Part shown: one piece after another, positions 17,119 through 25,321 of the stretch | Layout: each line of letters opens with the position of its first letter | Numbering within the stretch: position 1 is the first letter of the stretch | Assembly (NCBI RefSeq): GCF_006874645.1 | Contig: NZ_CP030082.1 | Location: forward strand, 1,612,001 to 1,676,000 | Length of the DNA stretch: 64,000 bases | Direction: 5' to 3' | DNA from: Bdellovibrio sp. ZAP7 | GTDB taxonomy: Bacteria; Bdellovibrionota; Bdellovibrionia; Bdellovibrionales; Bdellovibrionaceae | Program-made: the position numbers and the translations under genes | The notes under the pieces: generated by a model | The model's database searches: none | Seen by the model: only the letters and a program-made list of their open reading frames with translations | Told to the model about the DNA's origin: nothing

Positions 17119-18161
17119 TGAGTTTGACAGAATTGTTAATGCAAGCGAAGGCTAAAAAATCTCAAGAATTCCTATTTGTCGTAGGCAGTGAACCCCGTGC
17201 TCGTAGCATGACAGGTTGGGAAAGCTTACGCGCTTCTCCGGGGTTGATGACGGAGTGGAAGCTTTTGCAACAAAGCTTTCTGGATGATCAACAAAAAGCA
17301 ATGCTGGAAACCACAGGTGTGGTTGTCGGGGAAACCGCTTTGGAAAATACGCGTATTGGATTTTCGTTCTTTCAACATGAAAGTACGATGAAGGCCATTA
17401 TCGATTTGGATCTGGATGGCTCCCGATTCGACATGCCACTTCCGGGCAGCTATATGGAAACTTGTTTGCGCATGAAGGGTCTTGTGATCGTTTCGGGCGC
17501 AGGGGAGTCGGGCCAAACCGGAACTCTTTATAAAACAATGCAAAAGATGGGCGAAGAAAGATCGTTCATGGGCGTGGTTTTTTCGACAAAACCTTTCCCG
17601 CAAGTGCGTGAAGCAAAATCCTGTTTTCTTTATCACAACGGAATTTTCGCAAGTAAAGACGAACGTGATAGTTTGTTAAATGGTGTTGATGTTGTGGTTT
17701 ATGACGGCGCTTCTGACGATGCCAGCTTCCTGGAGGCTATGGCTTTGGCAGAGCGTGGCGTGTTCGTTATTTATTCTATGCGCGCACCGTCGTTGATGAA
17801 TGCTCTTCGTCGTTGTCTGTCGGTGATGACGGATCGATTTGATCAACATGGCTCTTCGCGTTTTGCGGAAGTTTTTTCGATGGGTCTTGGCCAATATGCG
17901 ATGGCGGGATTGGGTAATGACCGCGTGTTCGCGCACGAATTGCTCTTAGTGAAGCCTCAGATTCGTGAATTCATAGAACGTCAGGAAATGAGTTCTTTGC
18001 AAGCGGTTTTGACAACAGCTCCAGAGCACTCTGGCATTCTGACTTTGAATCAATCTTTGCTTCAGCATTTGATCCGCCGTCGTGTGGATTTGAAAACGGC
18101 TTTTGAAACATCTCGCGATCCAGACAACTTGGATCAGTTGCTCAAGAAGGTGGGCATCTAG
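17118..18161 (+). CDS. Degenerate PilT-like protein, predicted inactive ATPase
   Basis: 347 residues between pilB and pilC, sharing one base with the pilB stop. The layout follows PilT: an N-terminal PAS-like region, then GLVIVSGAGESGQTG at about 121-135 where PilT has its P-loop, then a DVVVYDGASDDASFLEAMALAERGVF-like stretch in place of Walker B and the His box. The C-terminal part (AGLGNDRVFAHELLL onward) follows the PilT C-terminal pattern up to RDPDNLDQLL. The invariant Walker A Lys is Gln133, and the Walker B Glu and the HTN motif are absent. It probably does not hydrolyse ATP and may be a regulatory or scaffold partner of PilB/PilC. The homology was judged by eye. Confidence 0.75.
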   Translation: MSLTELLMQAKAKKSQEFLFVVGSEPRARSMTGWESLRASPGLMTEWKLLQQSFLDDQQKAMLETTGVVVGETALENTRIGFSFFQHESTMKAIIDLDLDGSRFDMPLPGSYMETCLRMKGLVIVSGAGESGQTGTLYKTMQKMGEERSFMGVVFSTKPFPQVREAKSCFLYHNGIFASKDERDSLLNGVDVVVYDGASDDASFLEAMALAERGVFVIYSMRAPSLMNALRRCLSVMTDRFDQHGSSRFAEVFSMGLGQYAMAGLGNDRVFAHELLLVKPQIREFIERQEMSSLQAVLTTAPEHSGILTLNQSLLQHLIRRRVDLKTAFETSRDPDNLDQLLKKVGI

Positions 18162-19388
18162 ATGGCTAAGTTTCAATACCAGGCTCGCGCCGCCACTGGA
18201 AATATAGTTCAGGGGGAAATCGAAGCAGCGACTCAGCAAGAGGCGATCATTCGTCTTCGTGCTCAGCAGTTGATGCCGACGAAACTGGTAGCGATGGCCC
18301 GTGCAACGGGTAAAAAAGCCAGCACACCGGCTCCCATGTTTGGTGGCCGCGTAAAGGGTAAAGATCTGCAGATCTTTACCCGTCAGTTTGCGACCTTGAT
18401 CAACGCCGGTATCCCAGTGGTGGATTGTTTGAAAATTCTTTCAGAAGGTTTACGCCCCGGTCCTCTGCGTGAAGCAGCCGGCACGGTAAAATCTTCGATT
18501 GAAAGCGGTCGTCGTCTGGCAGACTCCATGGGGCAAGTGCCTCTGGTATTTGATAAATTGTATGTGAATATGATCCAGGCCGGGGAAGAAGCCGGTATCC
18601 TGGATGGTATCTTGAATCGTCTGGCTCTCTATATGGAGAAATCAGAAAAACTAAAAAGTCAGGTCAAGGGTGCCCTGGTGTATCCGGCCGTAATCCTGGT
18701 TGTAGCCTTTGCGGTTATCACTGGTATCTTGGTTTTCATCCTTCCAAAATTCATGGAGTTCTTTAACTCCGCGGGTAAAGAACCACCGGCACTGACTCAA
18801 ATGGTCGTCGCGCTGTCTAATTCTATGATTCATAAATGGTACCTTTACGTTTTCGCTGTAGTTGGTATCCCCTTCGCGATTCTTCAGTACTACCGTACCG
18901 ATGAAGGCCGCGACACGATGGATAGACTTTTCTTTAACGTGCCAGTATTCGGTGAGGTTATTCAAAAATCCGCTATCGCGCGATTGACTCGTACTTTGTC
19001 GACTCTGTTGTCTTCGGGTGTGGGTTTGATCGAAGCGATCGATATCTCGGCCAAAACCGCAGGTAATATCGTGATCGAGCAAGCTTTGCTTCGTTGTAAA
19101 GCCTCAGTGACTGAAGGTCGTACTTTTGCGTCTCCGCTTCTTAAGGAAAAAGTTTTTCCTGAGATGGTTGTGCAGATGATCTCGATCGGTGAGCAGTCCG
19201 GTACGATGGATATCATGCTGGGTAAGATCGCCGATTTCTATGAAGACGAAGTTGAAACAGCTGTTAAAGCGATGACTTCCTTGCTTGAGCCACTGATGAT
19301 GGTTTTCTTGGGTGGTATCATCGCGGTTCTGGTTATCGCCATGTATCTTCCGATCTTCTCTATGGCAGACGTTGTTGGCGGGGGCTAA
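18162..19388 (+). CDS. pilC: Type IV pilus inner-membrane platform protein PilC
   Basis: 408 residues, full length. It opens MAKFQYQARAATGNIVQGE, usual for PilC, then has two T2SSF domains (about 70-195 and 270-395). FTRQFATLINAGIPVVDCL and LTRTLSTLLSSGVGLIEAI mark their starts. Three membrane helices are visible: GALVYPAVILVVAFAVITG, the segment after MIHKWYLY, and a C-terminal one. It couples the ATPases to pilin insertion. It begins at the base after the preceding stop and its own stop overlaps pilS by one base. Confidence 0.96.
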   Translation: MAKFQYQARAATGNIVQGEIEAATQQEAIIRLRAQQLMPTKLVAMARATGKKASTPAPMFGGRVKGKDLQIFTRQFATLINAGIPVVDCLKILSEGLRPGPLREAAGTVKSSIESGRRLADSMGQVPLVFDKLYVNMIQAGEEAGILDGILNRLALYMEKSEKLKSQVKGALVYPAVILVVAFAVITGILVFILPKFMEFFNSAGKEPPALTQMVVALSNSMIHKWYLYVFAVVGIPFAILQYYRTDEGRDTMDRLFFNVPVFGEVIQKSAIARLTRTLSTLLSSGVGLIEAIDISAKTAGNIVIEQALLRCKASVTEGRTFASPLLKEKVFPEMVVQMISIGEQSGTMDIMLGKIADFYEDEVETAVKAMTSLLEPLMMVFLGGIIAVLVIAMYLPIFSMADVVGGG

Positions 19389-20965
19389 TGCGCTTAAGTT
19401 ACGCCCTTCAGAATAATAAAAACCAGGGACTGACAGTCGAGTTTGCTCGGGTCAGTCTCTTTGTTATTGTTCTTTTAGTCAGCGTTATTTCTACGATGAC
19501 TCAAGGAAGTTTCGTGAACTGGTCGGTGCAAGCACCGTTTTATCTGGTTCTGACTTTGGCGTTGGGCCTGCATGTGGTTTGGATTTCCGAATGGGACCAA
19601 CTGCTGCAACATCCAAAGGCGTTGTTCTTTGGTTTCGTGTTGGATTCTGTTTTCATTTCTCTACTGATTTACTATTTCGGTTTGAATCAGTCGCTTTTCT
19701 TGTTCCTGCATCTGGTAAATATCTTGCTTGCCGGAATCGCATGTCGGGGAGTGGGTGCTTTAACGCTAGCACTTTTCACCAGCATCACATTCACTATCGC
19801 GGCGTTATTTTCGCCGGAAATGAAAGCGCTGAATTTCTTTTTCTTGTTGGCGTTAAACAACATCGCGTTCTTCTCTGTCGCAGGTCTTTCCGGCTATTTG
19901 AGTGAACAGCTGCAGTCAGTTGGTAAAGAGCTTAAGAAAACAGGTTTAAGTCTTCGTTCTGCGCAGGAATTGAATCAGTTCATCATGGAGAATATCCCTT
20001 CGGGAATGTTGTCTTTCACCGCTGAAGGCCAAGTTTTGACGGCGAATAATTCAGCGTTGGAGATCTTAGGTAAATCTGCTCCTGCCGAGATCAACTGGTA
20101 TCGTATTTTTCCAGAAACAGAGCGCGCAGCAGATAATTTTCGCGGGGATTTAAAGTATATCGAAAGCAGCGATCAAACTGCTAAAATTTTAGGTGTCACA
20201 CTTTCAAAAGTGTACAGCCCGGATTTACAAGCGCCTCTTTCGATTGCCTTGATTGATGATTTGACCAAAGTTCGTCAGTTGGAATTCGCAGCTCGCCAAA
20301 ATGAAAAATTGGCAGCGGTGGGTGGCTTGGCTGCGGGTATTGCTCATGAAATCCGCAATCCATTGGCGGGTATCAGTGGCAGTATCGAGATGCTGACGCA
20401 AACCGTGACGAATGATGACGATCGCAAGCTGATGAAAATTGTTTTGCGCGAAATTGATCGCCTGAACAACTTGATCACAGAATTCCTTGAATATGCTCGT
20501 CCTGAAAAGCCACCAACAGATGTTGTCGATATGGCGTTTTTATTGAACGAAGTTTTTGATGCTATAAAAACAGACACGAAAGTGCGCGCCGATGTTCAGC
20601 AAGTTCGTGAAATTGGAGCGGGGCTCAGAATTCTTGGTCACAAAGACAAGTTGAAACAGGTTTTCTTAAACATCGTTTTAAATTCGTATCAAGCGATGCA
20701 GGATTCTGCAATAGCGCAACTGACGGTGAAAGCTGTTGCGAATGAAAAATCAATCGTGGTTAGCATTCGCGACACAGGTTGCGGAATGAGCGAAGCCACT
20801 CGTAAGAAAATGTTTGAACCCTTTCATACGACGAAGCCCAAAGGTACAGGCCTTGGTCTAGCTGTGACTCATAAAATTTTAGAAGGTCATAGTGCCCAAG
20901 TCTTCGTGGAGAGTGAGCAGGGTGTGGGTACAGAGTTTGTTTTGACTTTCCCGAAAGCAAACTAA
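19388..20965 (+). CDS. pilS: Sensor histidine kinase PilS
   Basis: 525 residues. Residues 20-165 form about six membrane helices, followed by a PAS-like domain (about 190-300) and the kinase core. His320 in GIAHEIRNPLAG is the phospho-acceptor, the N box is LNIVLNSYQAM, and DTGCGMSE and GTGLGLAVTH are the G boxes. The architecture and the place directly after pilC and before an NtrC-type regulator match PilS, which controls pilin transcription through PilR and sigma-54. pilA itself is not in the window. Confidence 0.93.
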   Translation: MRLSYALQNNKNQGLTVEFARVSLFVIVLLVSVISTMTQGSFVNWSVQAPFYLVLTLALGLHVVWISEWDQLLQHPKALFFGFVLDSVFISLLIYYFGLNQSLFLFLHLVNILLAGIACRGVGALTLALFTSITFTIAALFSPEMKALNFFFLLALNNIAFFSVAGLSGYLSEQLQSVGKELKKTGLSLRSAQELNQFIMENIPSGMLSFTAEGQVLTANNSALEILGKSAPAEINWYRIFPETERAADNFRGDLKYIESSDQTAKILGVTLSKVYSPDLQAPLSIALIDDLTKVRQLEFAARQNEKLAAVGGLAAGIAHEIRNPLAGISGSIEMLTQTVTNDDDRKLMKIVLREIDRLNNLITEFLEYARPEKPPTDVVDMAFLLNEVFDAIKTDTKVRADVQQVREIGAGLRILGHKDKLKQVFLNIVLNSYQAMQDSAIAQLTVKAVANEKSIVVSIRDTGCGMSEATRKKMFEPFHTTKPKGTGLGLAVTHKILEGHSAQVFVESEQGVGTEFVLTFPKAN

Positions 20966-21004
20966 AGAATAGGTAATATATCACAGGATGTGGGAGCGAG
21001 GAAC

Positions 21005-22411
21005 ATGAAGCCGAGAATTCTTGTTGTCGACGACGAAGAATCAATACGCGAATTTTTAGAGATCATGCTGAAAAAAGAAGGCTATGAGATCACTTTGGCT
21101 GAAGACGGCCAAAAAGCAAAAGACCTTCTGACAAAAAAATCTTTCGACATGATCATCTCCGATTTGCAGATGCCCCATGTGACAGGTATTGAGCTTCTTA
21201 AGCACGTTAAAGAATCATACCCAGACACCGTGTTCATGTTGATCACAGCTTTCGGTACAACGGAAACTGCGGTTGAAGCCATGAAAATGGGTGCTTACGA
21301 CTATTTGACGAAACCTTTCAAAATCGACGAAGTTCGTTTGAACATTCAAAATGCTCTGCGTTCACGCAATTTGGAAGTTGAGAATAGAACACTTAAGAAA
21401 GAGTTAACGAAAGAATACTCTTTCCAAAGCATGGTCGGAAACTCGCCTGCAATGCACGCGATCTTCGACATGGTTAAACGTGTATCTCAAACGCCAACCA
21501 ACGTTCTTATAACCGGGGAATCTGGTACGGGTAAAGAAGTGGTGGCAAAAGCGATTCACTACAACGGGCCATTGAAAGATCGTCCGTTTGTAACCGTGAA
21601 CTGCGGTGCGATTCCTGAGAACTTGATGGAATCCGAAATGTTCGGTCATAAGAAAGGTTCCTTTACCGGAGCTGTGGCTGATAAATCGGGTCTTTTTGAA
21701 GTGGCTGATACAGGGACATTGTTCCTGGATGAGGTCGGTGAGTTGCCGCTGACGATTCAGGTAAAATTACTTCGTGCGATTCAAGAGCGTGTAGTTCGTC
21801 GCGTGGGTGCAACGGAAGACGTTAAAGTTGAAGTTCGTATTATCGCAGCGACAAATCGTAATCTTGAAGAGATGGTGGCTAAGGGTACTTTCCGTCAAGA
21901 TTTGTTCTATCGCTTGAATGTTATCAATATTAAAACGCCAAGCTTGCGTGAGCGTCGTGAAGACGTTCCGTTGCTGGCGAACCATTTCTTGAAAAAGTAT
22001 AATGAGCGCCTGAATAAAAATATCGGCGCGATCAGTGCTGAAGCGATGGAAATTCTTAAAAAGTACGACTACCCAGGTAACGTGCGTGAGCTTGAAAACA
22101 TGATCGAGCGCACGGTGGCTTTGGAGGGTGGTGCGACCATCTTGCCTGAGTCCTTGCCGCCAATGGTTAACACGGCTTCTGGCCGCAAAATGGCGTCTTC
22201 CAATGAAATTGAGATGGGAGATGACGGGGTTGACTTGGATAAGGTCATGGGCCAAATTGAAAAAGAACTTTTGGTCAAAGCGATTCATTCCGCTGGTGGC
22301 GTGAAAAAGAGAGCAGCAAAACTGCTTCACATCTCTTTCCGCTCGATGCGATATCGCATTGAAAAGTACAATCTCGGCGTCGTGGGTGACGACGAGCTTG
22401 ACGATGAATAG
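21005..22411 (+). CDS. pilR: Sigma-54-dependent response regulator PilR
   Basis: 468 residues. The receiver domain has phospho-acceptor Asp53 in IISDLQMP, the AAA+ domain has Walker A GESGTGKE, and a Fis-type helix-turn-helix ends the protein. The sigma-54 contact loop reads GSFTGA, the variant seen in other PilR proteins, where the other NtrC-type regulator of this window has GAFTGA. ATG 21005 has GGAG eight bases upstream; a GTG at 20990 is in frame but weaker. It is the partner of PilS, 39 bp upstream. A terminator follows. Confidence 0.93.
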   Translation: MKPRILVVDDEESIREFLEIMLKKEGYEITLAEDGQKAKDLLTKKSFDMIISDLQMPHVTGIELLKHVKESYPDTVFMLITAFGTTETAVEAMKMGAYDYLTKPFKIDEVRLNIQNALRSRNLEVENRTLKKELTKEYSFQSMVGNSPAMHAIFDMVKRVSQTPTNVLITGESGTGKEVVAKAIHYNGPLKDRPFVTVNCGAIPENLMESEMFGHKKGSFTGAVADKSGLFEVADTGTLFLDEVGELPLTIQVKLLRAIQERVVRRVGATEDVKVEVRIIAATNRNLEEMVAKGTFRQDLFYRLNVINIKTPSLRERREDVPLLANHFLKKYNERLNKNIGAISAEAMEILKKYDYPGNVRELENMIERTVALEGGATILPESLPPMVNTASGRKMASSNEIEMGDDGVDLDKVMGQIEKELLVKAIHSAGGVKKRAAKLLHISFRSMRYRIEKYNLGVVGDDELDDE

Positions 22412-22430
22412 TCCACTTTAAAGTGACTAA

Positions 22431-22455
22431 AAAGCCCCGCAAGGGGCTTTCATCA
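22431..22455 (+). terminator. Rho-independent terminator after the pil operon
   Basis: AAAGCCCC and GGGGCTTT form an 8-bp stem with a GCAA tetraloop, then a T-rich tail. It closes the pilB-pilR operon. Confidence 0.85.
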
Positions 22456-22487
22456 TTTTAAGGCAGTAACAATATAAGGAGCGGGTC

Positions 22488-22922
22488 ATGACGGTGCAGG
22501 AAGATAAAAAGAAAATAGTAGAACTACTTAACGAAATCATCGAGATGGAAATCTCGGCGGTGATTCGTTATCTGCATTATGCGTTGATGATCAAAGGCCC
22601 CAATCGTATCCCAATTGTTAAATGGTTCCATGATCAAGCCAATGAGGGTTATGCCCATGCTTCTATGATCGGTGAAAAGATCACGGCATTTGGCGGTCAT
22701 CCTTCATTGAAAGTTTCTCCGGTTCCTGAAACAAACACGCACAAAGTTTTGGATATCTTGGCTGAGAGCTTGGATTTCGAATTGAAAGCTTTAGCAAAGT
22801 ACAAAGAGCTTTTGAAGCACGTTGGTGATGACGTAGCCCTTGAAGAACTGGTTCGTGGTCAGATCCGTTTGGAGACAGAGCACGTTGAAGAGGTGCGTAA
22901 GATGTTGGATGTAAATCACTAA
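22488..22922 (+). CDS. Ferritin-like / bacterioferritin-family protein
   Basis: 144 residues forming four predicted helices. Di-iron ligands appear in the right places: Glu in IIEMEISAV, Glu and His in NEGYAHASMIGEK, Glu in SLDFELKAL, and Glu and His in RLETEHVEEV. It lacks the length of classical 160-residue bacterioferritin and no clear haem Met is seen. The likely role is iron storage or peroxide detoxification in the cytosol. AAGGAG lies upstream of the ATG. It is a single-gene unit between two terminators. Confidence 0.85.
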   Translation: MTVQEDKKKIVELLNEIIEMEISAVIRYLHYALMIKGPNRIPIVKWFHDQANEGYAHASMIGEKITAFGGHPSLKVSPVPETNTHKVLDILAESLDFELKALAKYKELLKHVGDDVALEELVRGQIRLETEHVEEVRKMLDVNH

Positions 22923-22945
22923 TATCCCAAAGATTCTAAGAAATA

Positions 22946-22976
22946 AAAAAGCCAGGAGTGATCCTGGCTTTTTCTT
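22946..22976 (+). terminator. Terminator between convergent genes
   Basis: GCCAGGA and TCCTGGC form the stem around GTGA. It is flanked by an A-run on the left and a T-run on the right, so it can work in both directions, for the ferritin-like gene and the convergent gene at 23001. Confidence 0.9.
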
Positions 22977-23000
22977 TTTCAGCGTATGAACTTTTTGAAA

Positions 23001-23438
23001 CTACCTAGAAACCCATACTGGGATTTCAAGGTGTTGAGCTTGGTCATTCAAAGTGAAATCAATACGAACATTCCATTGGCCCGGCATCACAAACCATGCG
23101 TTTGTTACTAGGTAAACTCCGTTCGCATTTTCAACGATGTCCACCGGAGAAGATCCATGGCCGTGATGACCCATGTTCATCCAAAGATCGACTTTGAAGT
23201 TTTGTAAGGGAGCTCCATCAAATCCTTGAACCAAGACTTGAAATTGTCCTTCAGTTGAAGCCGTCACATCGGTTTTATAAAGAAGTTGTGCGCACAAAGA
23301 TTCCACGGTTTGTGAGCAAACGATTGTGCTAAGCTCGCCAGCTTTAGGGGAAGCAGGTGCTCCGTAAACCTGTGCGGAAGCCACGGAAGTTAAAGTAATG
23401 GATGCAACCAGCGTGATAACTGACATAAGCAATTTCAT
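23001..23438 (-). CDS. Exported YtkA/FixH-like protein
   Basis: 145 residues with a clear signal peptide cut after SVASA. The mature part is a small beta-sandwich candidate. WMNMGHHGHGSSPVDI (about residues 86-101) and AWFVMPGQWNVRIDF match the YtkA-like/FixH-like pattern of periplasmic domains, where the Met/His-rich loop is suspected of binding copper. A Cys pair (Cys41 and Cys48) could form a disulphide. The GGAG ribosome site is just upstream. It is transcribed alone and divergent from the dienelactone hydrolase gene. Metal handling is inference. Confidence 0.7.
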   Translation of the reverse strand: MKLLMSVITLVASITLTSVASAQVYGAPASPKAGELSTIVCSQTVESLCAQLLYKTDVTASTEGQFQVLVQGFDGAPLQNFKVDLWMNMGHHGHGSSPVDIVENANGVYLVTNAWFVMPGQWNVRIDFTLNDQAQHLEIPVWVSR

Positions 23439-23582
23439 AAACTCTCCTTAATAGGTGCCTGATATAGCAAGGAATCTTGGGATTGCCATCACATATTTCT
23501 AAGCGCAACAATGAGTTGCATCTGTTAATTGTTGACGGCGACGGGATAGTTTTAGATCTAATGTTTCATGTAAGGAGTTCAA

Positions 23583-24320
23583 ATGGCTTACGAGAAAAGA
23601 AGCGTCTCTACCGCAGATGGTGCGATGACGGTTCATATCACCAGACCTGAAAAAGCCGATACAAGGAAGCCCGCCTTGATCGTTTTGCAGGAAGCCTTTG
23701 GAGTAAATCATCATATTTTGAATGTGTGCAAGAAGCTTGCGGATCACGGTTACGTGGCTTTGGCTCCAGAACTTTTTCATCGTGCAGGTGATGGCGTCAC
23801 GGTTGAGTACACGAACTTTCAAGCCGTGCGCCCGATTTTGGGAGAGCTTACGAACGCCCGCATGATCGACGATATGACTCAAACATTTAAGCTCGCTCAA
23901 AGCTTACCATTTGTTGAGACCTCTAAGGTCGGAACGATTGGTTTTTGCATGGGTGGATTTGCGGCTGTTTTGGCGGCTTGTCATCTTGATTTGGCGGCGG
24001 CGGTTTCCTTTTATGGAGGCGGTATGACAGAAGAACGTTCTGGCTTCGCTTTCAAACCCTATATGCACGATTTCAGCTCGATAAAATGCCCTGTGTTTTT
24101 AGGGTTTGGCGCTGAGGATCAGAGTATTCCTCCGGCGCAAATCGATCAGATTCGAGCTCAGCTTAAACAAGCTCATGTTCAGGCCCAAATAGCGGTGTAT
24201 CCCGAGGCGCAACATGGCTTTTTATGCGACGAAAGAGCTTCTTTTAACCCCAAAATGGCTGATAAAGGATGGAAGGATATCTTTAATTGGCTTCAACAAT
24301 ATGGTATGATGACACTATGA
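23583..24320 (+). CDS. Dienelactone hydrolase family protein
   Basis: 245 residues with an alpha/beta-hydrolase fold. The nucleophile is Cys122 in GFCMGG, the family signature, with Asp in GAEDQSIP and His in AQHGF completing the triad. The N-terminal VLQEAFGVNHH matches the conserved opening of the family. It hydrolyses lactone or ester bonds in the cytosol; true dienelactone use is unlikely without a catechol pathway nearby. AAGGAG precedes the ATG. The stop overlaps the next start (ATGA). Confidence 0.92.
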   Translation: MAYEKRSVSTADGAMTVHITRPEKADTRKPALIVLQEAFGVNHHILNVCKKLADHGYVALAPELFHRAGDGVTVEYTNFQAVRPILGELTNARMIDDMTQTFKLAQSLPFVETSKVGTIGFCMGGFAAVLAACHLDLAAAVSFYGGGMTEERSGFAFKPYMHDFSSIKCPVFLGFGAEDQSIPPAQIDQIRAQLKQAHVQAQIAVYPEAQHGFLCDERASFNPKMADKGWKDIFNWLQQYGMMTL

Positions 24321-24949
24321 AAATCAGCCAAATTAGCAAAATCTCTAAAGATACCGGTTTGAGTCCTGAAAAATTGGCCGTCTATTTTCAAGTGTCTAAC
24401 ATGACACTTCGTCGTTGGTTAAAGAAAGGCGGCACAGCCCGCGTTCCTTCCCAATACGACACGAATATCTATCAAGGTATTCTGGCTATGGTTAAAGACG
24501 GTGCCATCGACAAAGACCACGAATGCGTGAAAGAAGCTTACGAGTTCACACAGGTCTTGTTTGCTAACAACTCTTTCATGATGATGGACTTGCAAGCCGC
24601 TCAATTCGAAAACACCGGCAACGATGAAGACGGATTGATGGACTTATGTTTGCGCCTGGGTCAGCGCGATGACAGCTTGTCATACGTTCAAAGAAACGAA
24701 CAAACTCTTCAAGACCTCGAAAAGAAAAGCCCCAGCATCCGCGAAAAAGTCACAGCACTTTGGAACGTCCTTAAAGACGGCGAATTGCAAAAGACTTCCA
24801 AATACGTTGCAGTCGGAGCATTGTTCTATTTAGTCTTCCCATTCGACTTCATCCCAGACTCCGTTCCGGGAGTAGGATTGCTAGACGACTATGCAATCCT
24901 GTCGATCGCAATGGATCACTACTTGCGAATCAAAAATCTAAAAGGCTAA
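24317..24949 (+). CDS. DUF1232 (YkvA-type) membrane protein with an N-terminal helix-turn-helix-like region
   Basis: 210 residues. The N-terminal 40 residues (LSPEKLAVYFQVSNMTLRRW) look like a MerR- or Cro-like helix-turn-helix. The C-terminal 60 residues carry the DUF1232 signature FPFDFIPDSVPGVGLLDD within a hydrophobic stretch. DUF1232 proteins are small and of unknown function. The fusion of a DNA-binding-like head to this domain is unusual. The ATG at 24317 overlaps the upstream TGA by 4 bp, so the genes are coupled; a TTG at 24287 is also in frame. A terminator follows. Confidence 0.8.
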   Translation: MKISQISKISKDTGLSPEKLAVYFQVSNMTLRRWLKKGGTARVPSQYDTNIYQGILAMVKDGAIDKDHECVKEAYEFTQVLFANNSFMMMDLQAAQFENTGNDEDGLMDLCLRLGQRDDSLSYVQRNEQTLQDLEKKSPSIREKVTALWNVLKDGELQKTSKYVAVGALFYLVFPFDFIPDSVPGVGLLDDYAILSIAMDHYLRIKNLKG

Positions 24950-24957
24950 AACCTTCG

Positions 24958-24987
24958 AAAGCATCTCCAAAAGAGATGCTTTTTTTA
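24958..24987 (+). terminator. Terminator after the DUF1232 gene
   Basis: GCATCTC and GAGATGC form the stem around CAAAA, followed by seven Ts. Its loop and stem core are repeated, inverted, at 25286-25304. Confidence 0.9.
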
Positions 24988-25010
24988 TTTCTATTGTTTG
25001 AATATGGGGA

Positions 25011-25257
25011 TTTGAAACGGCCAAATCCCGTCTGCCTTGGTCCCATCGGTCTCACGCCTGCTTCTCCGCGACACGCGATGCAAAGGGCTCCTGCCCTCTG
25101 CCCTACGGGCTGCGCTCAAAAATAGCAGGATGCTATTTTTGTCCGGGCTCACCGTCGCCGGCTTCGCCGGCTCGCGCATCCATGCGCCGACGGAGGTCGC
25201 TGCGTAGCAAGCATGAGCCCGCTGTGCCCAAGTCAGCCGGGCTTTGGCCGTTTCAAA
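25011..25257. repeat. Large palindromic non-coding repeat (MITE/REP-like)
   Basis: 247 bases bounded by inverted ends matching 19 of 20: TTTGAAACGGCCAAA at 25011 and its inverse ending at 25257. Inside are an 11-bp hairpin around a GGA loop (25117-25141), GCCGGC-TTC-GCCGGC near 25160, and GCGCAT-CC-ATGCGC near 25190. It is GC-rich compared with its flanks and has no credible gene. It fills the gap between convergent genes, each with its own terminator. It resembles a non-autonomous palindromic element; copy number in the genome is not visible here. Confidence 0.65.
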
Positions 25258-25280
25258 TTCAGTCTTTAAAATAGAAATAA

Positions 25281-25312
25281 AAAAACCATCTCTTTTGGAG
25301 ATGGTTTTTTTG
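25281..25312 (-). terminator. Terminator for the convergent M48 gene
   Basis: CCATCTC and GAGATGG form the stem with a TTTTG loop, flanked by A-run and T-run, so it can act in both directions. It lies 9 bases from the stop of the minus-strand M48 protease gene. Confidence 0.85.
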
Positions 25313-25321
25313 TTGGGGCTT

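Noticed and set aside
24991-25179. A 62-residue minus-strand frame within the palindromic repeat
   Set aside because: It is mostly the repeat itself, has no ribosome site, and is rich in Arg/Ser as expected from GC-rich palindromes.
25011-25257. CRISPR array
   Set aside because: There are no direct repeats with regular spacers; all repetition is inverted.
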